DNA of 64,000 nucleotides from CAJQGY01 sp905478015 (lineage in GTDB: Bacteria; Pseudomonadota; Gammaproteobacteria; Magnimaribacterales; D2472), in the NCBI GenBank assembly GCA_943788365.1, contig CALSPZ010000001.1, positions 1-64,000 on the forward strand. Direction: 5' to 3'. The notes under the pieces are model-generated. The model ran no database searches. It was not told the DNA's origin and worked only from the letters and a program-made list of their open reading frames with translations. Shown here in pieces: positions 52,984-60,709 of the stretch. The position numbers and the translations under genes are program-made. Numbering within the stretch: position 1 is the stretch's first letter; every line of letters begins with the position of its first letter.

Positions 52984-53472
52984 ATGAATAATAAATTTAC
53001 TACACCAGACTTATGCGATGAATACGGAGATTCCATTCAAGTTGCTTTAGCAAATTATCGGTCATATGGAGCTATTGAAAAGTTTTATGGACAACTTGAA
53101 ACTGTTAAATGTCCTGATGATAACTCAATTGTAAAAGAGGTACTTGCTGAAAGAGGCTACAAAAAAGTTCTGGTCATAGATGCAGGAAATATTAATTATG
53201 CATCAATGATAGGCGATCAGATCGCAAGCAAAGCAGCTGAAAATAAATGGGTAGGAATAATAGTTAATGGTTACGTTAGAGATATAGAAGTGCTTAAAAA
53301 TATTCCAATTGGAATCCTTGCAAAAGGCTCTGTCCCAAGAAAAACAATAAAAAGAGGATTGGGTGACCGTTCTGCTGATTTATTATTTGACTCTGTAAGT
53401 ATTAGGTCTGGAAACTGGGTGTATGCTGATTTAAATGGGTGGGTTGTTAGCGATAAAGAATTAATATTTTAA
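52984..53472 (+). CDS. rraA: RraA, regulator of RNase E activity
   Basis: A 162-residue RraA protein: FTTPDLCDEYGDSIQVA near the N-terminus (DLCDEYGD), GDQIASKAAENKWVGIIVNGYVRD at about 78-101 (cited as GDQIASKAAENKW and VNGYVRD), and IPIGILAKGSVPRKTIKRG. E. coli RraA (161 aa) binds and inhibits RNase E. The same fold includes HMG/CHA aldolases; the length and DLCDEYGD start favour RraA. It overlaps the convergent acyltransferase gene by 12 bases. Confidence 0.92.
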   Translation: MNNKFTTPDLCDEYGDSIQVALANYRSYGAIEKFYGQLETVKCPDDNSIVKEVLAERGYKKVLVIDAGNINYASMIGDQIASKAAENKWVGIIVNGYVRDIEVLKNIPIGILAKGSVPRKTIKRGLGDRSADLLFDSVSIRSGNWVYADLNGWVVSDKELIF

Positions 53473-54360
53473 TCTTTCAATTTCCCTGTCTTTTTCTTCC
53501 CAAATTTCTTCAATCCAATCTTTAAAATCAATTCTATATTGCTTATCAATAGAGTAGTTTTTGTTTTTTAAATGATCTGGAATTTTATACTTTTTGATAA
53601 GCACTTTTACGTCTTTCATTTCTCCATTTAGAAAAGACCAAGCACTTCGTTTATTTGATTTATAAATTAACGAGAAGTCGACTAGCGTATCTATATTATC
53701 AATTGCTGATATGGCAGTAGCCATTCCTCCAATTTTTGGTTTTAAAAGATTCTTGTATGGAGATTCTTGTAATTTATATTTTTTAGGATTGTTTCGAGTT
53801 CCTTCTGCATAGCTAAAAACGGTAGATGGAGACCTTTTAAATCTTCTGCAGGAATCCAAAGTATTTCTATAATCTTCCTGTCTTAGGGCAGGATTTTTTT
53901 TCAGATCTTCTTTACTGTGCCTACTCACGAAAGGCATATTAAGTGTTTTATTTGCAAGATATATAAATGGTATCCAAGCAAGCTCCTTTTTCATAAAGAA
54001 TTTTATCAATGGTATCCTAAAATTACCTGCAGCAAGAATAATAAATATATCAGCCCAAGACTGATGATTTGACATTGCCAGGTACCATTTTGATCTATCA
54101 AACTTATTATCATCATAGATTTCTATAGAGTTTTGATGCAACACAAACATAATTACCCTGCAACAATAAACAATAATATCTCCAATAAAATTAGAAATCT
54201 TGCTAAGTAATACTTTAAAGGATTTAAAGGGAATCAATGCACGAGGAAGATTCAAGATTGCCAAGGAACCAAACCCAAAGAAAAGAACAGTAACAATTAA
54301 AATAAAAGTAATAATACCTACAATTAATTTTTTTATATTGTTAATTGTTCTGATAAGCAT
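53461..54360 (-). CDS. PlsC-like 1-acylglycerol-3-phosphate acyltransferase family protein
   Basis: A 299-residue membrane acyltransferase with an N-terminal helix (about residues 12-35). The catalytic HX4D motif is NHQSWADIF (about residue 96) and the glycerophosphate-site motif FSYAEGTRNN (about 178). The long C-terminal polybasic tail ending in KDREIERLKY resembles the LCLAT/YihG branch rather than PlsC itself. It acylates lysophospholipids or related lipids at the inner membrane. It is 12 bases downstream of the second ACAD pair. Confidence 0.87.
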   Translation of the reverse strand: MLIRTINNIKKLIVGIITFILIVTVLFFGFGSLAILNLPRALIPFKSFKVLLSKISNFIGDIIVYCCRVIMFVLHQNSIEIYDDNKFDRSKWYLAMSNHQSWADIFIILAAGNFRIPLIKFFMKKELAWIPFIYLANKTLNMPFVSRHSKEDLKKNPALRQEDYRNTLDSCRRFKRSPSTVFSYAEGTRNNPKKYKLQESPYKNLLKPKIGGMATAISAIDNIDTLVDFSLIYKSNKRSAWSFLNGEMKDVKVLIKKYKIPDHLKNKNYSIDKQYRIDFKDWIEEIWEEKDREIERLKY

Positions 54361-54372
54361 ACTTGCTCTATA

Positions 54373-55512
54373 TTAGAATCCACTTAGGTTAGCATAACGC
54401 TCTTTATGAAAGTTAACACTTCCAAATATTTGCTCAGTAACTCTTGCTCTTTTTAAGAAGAAGCCTAAATCATACTCATCTGTTACACCAATCCCACCAT
54501 GCATCTGAATTGCTTCATTTGAAACAAGGTGAAGCGTGTCACCTGATATAGATTTAGCAAGACTTGCTAAAACCTGTAACTGGTTTGAATTTTCATCAGC
54601 ACCCTGCATAGCAGCCATCACTGATGATTTTGTTAATTCTATCTCACAAAACATTTCTGCCGCTCTGTGTTGAAGTGCTTGAAAAGTACCAATCAAAACT
54701 CCAAATTGTTTTCTTTCTTTGAGATAATCAATGGTTGTTGAAAAGGCAGCTTCGCAATTGCCGAGCATCTCAGCAGATAGAGCTATTCTTCCAATATCTA
54801 GAATATGATCCATAGCTTCGCCGCCTAACTCCTGACTTCCCAGCAATTCATTTGACGAAACAGTGACATCATTTAATTCTATATTTGCATAGTTTCTACT
54901 ATCAGCCATATCAAGCTTGGTCCTTGTAATTCCATCACTATCACTCTCAAGAATAAATAAGCTTAGTCCAGCCATCTCACCTTTAGAGCCAGATGTTCTG
55001 CTCAATACAATAAGAATATCAGCACTTGAACCATCAACAACAAGTTTTTTCACCCCATTAAGAATAAAATTATCACCTGTTTTAATCGCAGTTAATTCAG
55101 TTTGTGATATATCGTGATGGCTTGATTCATCAAAGGCTACCGCAGTAGTTATTTCACCATTTGCAATCAAGGGTAAGTATTTAGATTTTTGCTCATCTGT
55201 TCCAAATTCTTTAATAGCATAGACTCCCAGAACAGCAGTCGCTAGAAGAGGAGAGGGGGTTAGTGTTTTTCCACACTCTTGAAGGACCACACTCATTCCA
55301 GTTATACCAAAATCAGAACCACCATATTCTTCTGGGATCAATATTCCTGCCCAACCAAGCTTTACCATTTCATCCCATATTTCTTTATCCCACAGCAAGG
55401 AATCTTTAGTATCTCTTAAATTTCTAAAGTGGTTGATTGGAGTTCTTTCTTCAGCAAAGTTTTTAGCGGTATCTTTTAAAAATTGCTGCTCTTCATTTAA
55501 TACTAGTTTCAT
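54373..55512 (-). CDS. Acyl-CoA dehydrogenase, small partner subunit (second pair)
   Basis: A 379-residue ACAD. Markers are MKLVLNEEQQFLKDTAKNFAEE at the start (residues 1-22), IPEEYGGSDFG (about 57), YLKERKQFGVLIGTFQALQH (about 265-284) and QMHGGIGVTDEYDLGFFLKRA (cited in part: MHGGIGVTDEYD; about 345). At the helix-G site it reads DIGRIAL in place of a HER-type Glu, so it should be the non-catalytic partner of the large ACAD upstream, 21 bases away. It repeats the arrangement of the pair at 40.7-43 kb. Confidence 0.87.
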   Translation of the reverse strand: MKLVLNEEQQFLKDTAKNFAEERTPINHFRNLRDTKDSLLWDKEIWDEMVKLGWAGILIPEEYGGSDFGITGMSVVLQECGKTLTPSPLLATAVLGVYAIKEFGTDEQKSKYLPLIANGEITTAVAFDESSHHDISQTELTAIKTGDNFILNGVKKLVVDGSSADILIVLSRTSGSKGEMAGLSLFILESDSDGITRTKLDMADSRNYANIELNDVTVSSNELLGSQELGGEAMDHILDIGRIALSAEMLGNCEAAFSTTIDYLKERKQFGVLIGTFQALQHRAAEMFCEIELTKSSVMAAMQGADENSNQLQVLASLAKSISGDTLHLVSNEAIQMHGGIGVTDEYDLGFFLKRARVTEQIFGSVNFHKERYANLSGF

Positions 55513-55533
55513 AATTTATCTCTATTAGTTTGT

Positions 55534-56724
55534 TTAACTAGGAAGACCTAATACTCTTTTTGAAATAACATTCAGCTGGACTTCTGATGTACCGCCTTCA
55601 AGAGAGTTACCTTTTGTTCTTAACCATGACCTAGTAAGATTTTTATCTTCCTGATCAAACTCATCACCATCCCATGCAACACCATCTTTTCCCATTGCAG
55701 AAATCATTAGCTCGTGTCTTTTTTTATTGTGTTCTGTTCCATAATATTTAAACATAGATGCAACAGCACTTGCTTTTCCTCCTTCATCACCAGCTCTTTT
55801 TAAGGTAAGCCCAAATGCATGCTCTTTAATCTTATGATCTGCAACTTCAGTTCTAAAAAAAGAGTTACTAATTTTTCCAGCATTTTCTCCAAAATGTTTC
55901 TTTGCAATTGTTACTAAATCTTTCTTACTTCCAGCTGCAGCAGCAAGTCCAAAGTTGGATATAAATGTTCTTTCATGTTGAAGAAGTTTTTTTGCAATTG
56001 TCCAACCAGCATCTAACTCCCCAACTATATTGTCTTTTGGCACTTCAACATCATCAAAAAATGTTTCACAAAACGGTGACTTTCCACTAATTAATGTTAT
56101 TGGTTTGGTAGAAACACCATGCGTTTCCATGTCAATAAGAAGAAAGCTAATACCATCATGCTTTGGTTCAAGAGGACCAGTTCTAACTAGCGCAAATATC
56201 CAATCAGCCTTATCAGCATATGATGTCCAAACTTTTTGCCCATTAACTAGAAAATGATCTCCCTTATCTTCTGCTTTTGTTGCCAAGCTAGCCAAGTCAG
56301 AGCCAGAACCAGGTTCAGAGTATCCTTGACACCACCTAATTTCACCTTTAATTATTTTTGGAAGATGTTCTTTCTTTTGTTCTTCAGTACCATATTCAAG
56401 CAATACAGGGGCAAGCATCCAGATTCCAAAACTTAACAAAGGAGTTTTAGCTCCTATTAAAAATAATTCTTCATTTAAAATTTTAATTTCTTCTTTAGAT
56501 AAACCACCACCACCATATTCCTTAGGAACTGTAGGCATAGTCCAGCCCTTTGCGCCCATTCTATCAAGCCATACTTTAGACTCAGGATTTTTATACTCTG
56601 CCTTTCTTCCTCCCCAAACCTCATCATGTGGAATCTCTGGATCAGCACCAGTTCTCATTGAAGGAGGACAATTATCATCAAGCCATACCTTTACTTCATT
56701 TCTAAAATTATCTAAATGTTCCAT
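55534..56724 (-). CDS. Acyl-CoA dehydrogenase, large catalytic partner (second pair)
   Basis: A 396-residue ACAD with PKEYGGGGLSKEEI, WCQGYSEPGSGSDLASLAT (about residue 133), WTSYADKADWIFALVRT, and LLQHERTFI holding the helix-G Glu (about 239). The end is SLEGGTSEVQLNVISKRVLGLP, so it also keeps the usual Glu next to GGT. It is the first gene of a short minus-strand unit (ACAD, ACAD, acyltransferase). The 148-bp gap to nadK (56725-56873) is very AT-rich and should hold divergent promoters; I see no clear consensus there. Confidence 0.89.
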   Translation of the reverse strand: MEHLDNFRNEVKVWLDDNCPPSMRTGADPEIPHDEVWGGRKAEYKNPESKVWLDRMGAKGWTMPTVPKEYGGGGLSKEEIKILNEELFLIGAKTPLLSFGIWMLAPVLLEYGTEEQKKEHLPKIIKGEIRWCQGYSEPGSGSDLASLATKAEDKGDHFLVNGQKVWTSYADKADWIFALVRTGPLEPKHDGISFLLIDMETHGVSTKPITLISGKSPFCETFFDDVEVPKDNIVGELDAGWTIAKKLLQHERTFISNFGLAAAAGSKKDLVTIAKKHFGENAGKISNSFFRTEVADHKIKEHAFGLTLKRAGDEGGKASAVASMFKYYGTEHNKKRHELMISAMGKDGVAWDGDEFDQEDKNLTRSWLRTKGNSLEGGTSEVQLNVISKRVLGLPS

Positions 56725-56873
56725 TTATATTTCCCTATGATTGCTTCTAGTTAGTAGCATTATTATAGAGAAAATAAATTTTTTTTCGAGTGAGAAAATA
56801 TTTAAAGGAATATAGATTTTTTTTAAAACTTAAAGAATTTTTTGAATTTATGTATTGAGAGTATAATCATTCA

Positions 56874-57740
56874 ATGTTTAAAGAAGTTGGTTTAGTTATA
56901 AAGGATTTTGATAGCCCATCTCAAGAGGTTATGTCATCTGTACATGATTTAATTGGTATTCTAACAAAACATTTTCTTAAAGTTTCCTTGGACAAAACAA
57001 AAAGCATTTTTGCTGAGGGCTTAGATGTAGACTATTCTGAATTTTCATCCACAGCTGATTTAATTGTTGTAATGGGTGGTGACGGAACTTTGCTTGGAGC
57101 AGCAAGAAAATATCACAAGCATGATCTCCCTATTTTAGGCATTAACATGGGCACTGTTGGATTCTTAACTGATGTGACAGTTAAAAATTTTGAGCAAGCA
57201 ATAATTTCAGTTTTGAATGGAGATTATAAAATTGAAGAAAGAAGTTTAATTAAAGCTACTTTTGATAATAAGGAAATACAGGCTGTCAATGAAATTGTTA
57301 TTCACTCAGGTTCGTATGCTCAATTAATGAGGTATAAATTAAACATTAATAATAAAGTTGTATATGAAAAAAGATCAGACGGACTAATAATATCTACTAC
57401 TACAGGTTCAACAGCATATGCCTTATCTGCAGGAGGGCCAATTATTCATCCCAATCTAGATGTTTGGACAGTTCTTCCGATGCTATCACAAAGCCTCTCA
57501 TCTAGACCGTTTGTAATCTCATCAAATGAATTATTAAGTGTAAATATTTTAGAGGGATCTTCAAAACAAGGAAAAATATGCGCAGATGGACAAGATGATA
57601 TTGATGTTTCATATATGAGCGATATACAAATTTCAAAAATAGACAAGCCATTAAAGTTAATCCATTTACATAATAATGATTTTTTTGAAGCATGTAGAGA
57701 AAAGCTTGGATGGAGCCTGGATATTTCTAATCCGAGTTAA
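56874..57740 (+). CDS. nadK: NAD kinase
   Basis: A 288-residue enzyme phosphorylating NAD to NADP. The GGDGTLLGAARK motif is at about residue 68, the second signature TTTGSTAYALSAGGPI at about 178, and NEIVIHSG at about 142. Length and layout match E. coli NadK (292 aa). It starts a same-strand housekeeping run (nadK, rhomboid, galU, pyrD). Confidence 0.95.
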   Translation: MFKEVGLVIKDFDSPSQEVMSSVHDLIGILTKHFLKVSLDKTKSIFAEGLDVDYSEFSSTADLIVVMGGDGTLLGAARKYHKHDLPILGINMGTVGFLTDVTVKNFEQAIISVLNGDYKIEERSLIKATFDNKEIQAVNEIVIHSGSYAQLMRYKLNINNKVVYEKRSDGLIISTTTGSTAYALSAGGPIIHPNLDVWTVLPMLSQSLSSRPFVISSNELLSVNILEGSSKQGKICADGQDDIDVSYMSDIQISKIDKPLKLIHLHNNDFFEACREKLGWSLDISNPS

Positions 57741-57743
57741 TAT

Positions 57744-58391
57744 TTGAAAAATATAAGATTTCACTTAGGTTTTATTTCTTTAGCGATATTGGTTACTTGC
57801 CTCTATCTTTTTGCTCCAATAATGTCATTTATAGAACCATTGTTATTTCTAAAAGCTGAATTAACTGGAGCTTACTCAAACTATTTAATATTCAGTTCTT
57901 TCGAAGATACTTACTACAAAGGAAATGAATGGTGGAGACTTATTACGCCAATATTCATTCATTTTTCTATAACTCATTTAGTATTTAATTGCTTATGGGT
58001 ATTTGTTTTAGGTCAACAAATAGAGCTTAAAGATGGAAAAATAGTTTTTGTCTTACTAATGATAATTTCTGCAGTTATAGGTAATTATGCTCAGTATCTT
58101 GATCAAGGTGCTCATCTATTTGGAGGCCTTTCAGGTTGTGTATATGGTCTCTTTGGATATGCAATGATAAATGAGTTTCAAAATCAAAAAATTATATATG
58201 GGCTTCCACCTGCAATATACATATTTATGATTGCTTGGCTTGTAATGGGCTTCTTAGGAGTCCTTAGATTGTTTGGATTTGGAGAAATTGCTAATTTTGC
58301 TCATTTGGGTGGTTTAATCTCAGGAGTATTCTTTGCTATGATCATTATTATATTTAAAAATTCTATTCTAAAGAAAAATGGTAAAAATTAA
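57744..58391 (+). CDS. Rhomboid-family intramembrane serine protease
   Basis: A 215-residue membrane protein with about six helices. The rhomboid active site is present: NEWWRLITPIFIHFSITHL and VFNCLWVF (HxxxN, about residue 73), GGLSGCVYGLFG with the nucleophile Ser (about 130), and FAHLGGLISG with the catalytic His (about 190). It would cleave transmembrane substrates. The start is TTG at 57744, three bases after the nadK stop, and the galU start overlaps its end by 14 bases. Confidence 0.88.
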   Translation: MKNIRFHLGFISLAILVTCLYLFAPIMSFIEPLLFLKAELTGAYSNYLIFSSFEDTYYKGNEWWRLITPIFIHFSITHLVFNCLWVFVLGQQIELKDGKIVFVLLMIISAVIGNYAQYLDQGAHLFGGLSGCVYGLFGYAMINEFQNQKIIYGLPPAIYIFMIAWLVMGFLGVLRLFGFGEIANFAHLGGLISGVFFAMIIIIFKNSILKKNGKN

Positions 58392-59253
58392 AAAAGCCGT
58401 CTTGCCAGTTGCCGGCCTTGGTACAAGATTTCTGCCTGCAACAAAGGCTATACCAAAAGAAATGCTTGCCATTATTGATAAGCCACTCATCCAATATGCG
58501 GTTGAGGAAGCAATTTCAGCAGGAGCTGAGGAAATAATTTTTATTACAAATTATACAAAGCCAGCCATTCAAAATCATTTTTCAGAAGTACCCAAGCTAG
58601 AAAAAAAACTTCATAAAATAGATAAAAAAGAATTACTAGAAAAGATTAATCCCGAAATATTTAAAAATATTAAATTTACATATATCAATCAGGAAGAGCA
58701 GAAAGGTCTTGGCCATGCAATTTTACTTGCTGAGAAAGCTGTAGGCTCAGTTCCATTTTCTGTTTTATTGCCTGACGACTTGTTTTTATCAACACCAACA
58801 TGCCTTCAGCAAATTTCAGAAGCTTATTCAAAAACCCTTCAATCAATAATAGCTGTTAATAAAATTGATAAAAATAATATTCATAAATATGGAGTAATTG
58901 ACCCTGGTATAAACCAACTTGATGATAAAACTACTTTAGTTATTAAAAATATTGTAGAGAAGCCACATGCATCTCAAGCTCCATCAGATATAGCTGTAGC
59001 TGGAAGATATATATTTAATCCATCAATATTTGATTGTATAAAAAATGTTAAAGAAGACGCATCTGGAGAAATTCAAATTACAGATGCTATTCAGTTATTA
59101 ATTAAACAAGAAAATGTACAAGCAAAGTTATTTGATGGCGAAAAGTATGATTGTGGAAGCAAAGAAGGCTATCTTGAGGCTACAATAGCTGTTGCAATGA
59201 AGGATGATTATTTTTCCAAAATGATTAAAGAAATTTTTAGTAAAAAGTTTTGA
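58378..59253 (+). CDS. galU: UTP-glucose-1-phosphate uridylyltransferase
   Basis: A 291-residue nucleotidyltransferase making UDP-glucose. Signature features are AVLPVAGLGTRFLPATKAIPKEM (cited from AVLPVAGLGTRF, residue 7), DKPLIQYAVEEA, VLLPDDLFL (about 137) and GEIQITDAIQ. This is the standard bacterial GalU form. It overlaps the rhomboid gene before it and the pyrD start after it, indicating a coupled operon. Confidence 0.93.
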   Translation: MVKIKKAVLPVAGLGTRFLPATKAIPKEMLAIIDKPLIQYAVEEAISAGAEEIIFITNYTKPAIQNHFSEVPKLEKKLHKIDKKELLEKINPEIFKNIKFTYINQEEQKGLGHAILLAEKAVGSVPFSVLLPDDLFLSTPTCLQQISEAYSKTLQSIIAVNKIDKNNIHKYGVIDPGINQLDDKTTLVIKNIVEKPHASQAPSDIAVAGRYIFNPSIFDCIKNVKEDASGEIQITDAIQLLIKQENVQAKLFDGEKYDCGSKEGYLEATIAVAMKDDYFSKMIKEIFSKKF

Positions 59254-60236
59254 AGATAATCCTATTCATATTAAAAAAACTCCCAGAAGAGCTTGCTCAC
59301 TCCTTGGCATTATCAGGACTTAATATTCTTTATAAATTAAAGATCTTACCTTTATTTATTAACAAAATAGAGCATGAAGAATTTATTTTTTTAGGAATGA
59401 GTTTTAAAAACAAGCTAGGCACAGCTGCTGGATTGGATAAAAATGGAGACTATATAAATTCCTTGGGTTCACTTGGATTTGGGTTCTTAGAAGTTGGAAC
59501 AGTTACGCCTTTGCCTCAATCAGGAAATGAAAAGCCTAGGCTCTTTAGAATTTTTGATGAAAAAGCAATTATTAATAGAATGGGTTTTAACAATAAAGGT
59601 GTAGATCATCTGGTAAATAATTTAAATAATATTAACTATGATGGTGTTATTGGTGTAAATATTGGAGCTAATAAAGCTTCAGAAGGTCAAGGAAGAATTG
59701 ATGACTATCTTTTTTGTTTTAAGAAAGTTTACAAACTTGCAGACTATATAGTTATAAATATCTCATCACCAAATACACCAAGCTTAAGAGAGTTGCATAA
59801 CGAGGATAACCTATCAGAGCTTCTAAGGCAGATCGCAACTCTTTCTAGAGAGCTTAAAAATACTAAACCTATTTTTTTAAAAGTTTCACCTGATGAAAGT
59901 GATACTGCCATTGAAAGAATAGTTAATGAAGTTAAAAGGTTTAATTTTTCTGGATTGATCTCAACAAATACAACCGTCGATAAAAAGCTTCTTAAAAATT
60001 CTAAATATCATAATTATGATGGAGGTTTATCTGGAGCACCCTTATTTATTAAATCCAATGACACTATAAAAAAAATAAGATCTATGGATAAAAAACTACC
60101 ATTGATTGGAGTCGGAGGAGTTATATCTAAAAAAGATTTTAGCAATAAGTTGGATTGTGGGGCCAACTTGGTTCAAATTTATACCGGTTTTATTATCAAA
60201 GGACCTTCAATCGTGAGCGAGATACTTGAGAAATAA
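59250..60236 (+). CDS. pyrD: Dihydroorotate dehydrogenase (quinone), class 2
   Basis: A 328-residue membrane-associated flavoprotein that oxidises dihydroorotate in pyrimidine synthesis. The class 2 N-terminal helix region (LPEELAHSLALSGLNIL) that contacts the quinone is present. FMN and substrate motifs include GTAAGLDKNGDY (about residue 58), EVGTVTPLPQSGNEKPRLFR, and the catalytic-Ser region ISSPNTPSLREL (about 171). The TTG start at 59250 overlaps the galU stop by four bases. Length agrees with E. coli PyrD (336 aa). Confidence 0.94.
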   Translation: MKIILFILKKLPEELAHSLALSGLNILYKLKILPLFINKIEHEEFIFLGMSFKNKLGTAAGLDKNGDYINSLGSLGFGFLEVGTVTPLPQSGNEKPRLFRIFDEKAIINRMGFNNKGVDHLVNNLNNINYDGVIGVNIGANKASEGQGRIDDYLFCFKKVYKLADYIVINISSPNTPSLRELHNEDNLSELLRQIATLSRELKNTKPIFLKVSPDESDTAIERIVNEVKRFNFSGLISTNTTVDKKLLKNSKYHNYDGGLSGAPLFIKSNDTIKKIRSMDKKLPLIGVGGVISKKDFSNKLDCGANLVQIYTGFIIKGPSIVSEILEK

Positions 60237-60239
60237 CTT

Positions 60240-60680
60240 ATGCAAATCTTAGTTATCACTCTTGTAATTCTTTTCCTTTTTGGGTCTATAAGCCTTGCGG
60301 TTCCATCAAAGAAGAGCAGGGCTATTTCCAAATTAAGATTGGATGCAATGAAGAAAGGATTCAAAATAACCTCTTTAAAAATATCTAATTTCAACTTTAA
60401 ATCAAAGGATTTTTTATTGATGGTTTATCAGTTTAGAAATAAAGTAAATTTAAAAGATGCACACTTTATTAGAGACAAAGACGATTTAATTTTGTATTCT
60501 CCACTCAAGTTAAAGTATTCTGATGGCTACGATGGAATTAGAAATGAGTTATTTAAACTTCCAGTCGAGGTTTCTGAAATCATTTTTTCTCCCACACATA
60601 TTTTATTTTTGTGGAATGAAAAAGGTGGTATGGAAGTATTAGAAGAAGTATCTAATATCATTGAAAAATTAGAATATTAA
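60240..60680 (+). CDS. Hypothetical protein with N-terminal membrane anchor
   Basis: A 146-residue protein beginning with a hydrophobic segment (residues 3-20) ending near SLAVPSKKSR, then a basic cytoplasmic-type region with a mixed alpha/beta pattern. ILFSPTHILFLWNEKGG-like text near the end suggests a small globular domain. No family recognised. It sits between pyrD (three-base gap) and topA (30-base gap) on the same strand. Confidence 0.7.
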   Translation: MQILVITLVILFLFGSISLAVPSKKSRAISKLRLDAMKKGFKITSLKISNFNFKSKDFLLMVYQFRNKVNLKDAHFIRDKDDLILYSPLKLKYSDGYDGIRNELFKLPVEVSEIIFSPTHILFLWNEKGGMEVLEEVSNIIEKLEY

Positions 60681-60709
60681 AGTAAATTTTTTAAATTAGT
60701 TTTTATAAT

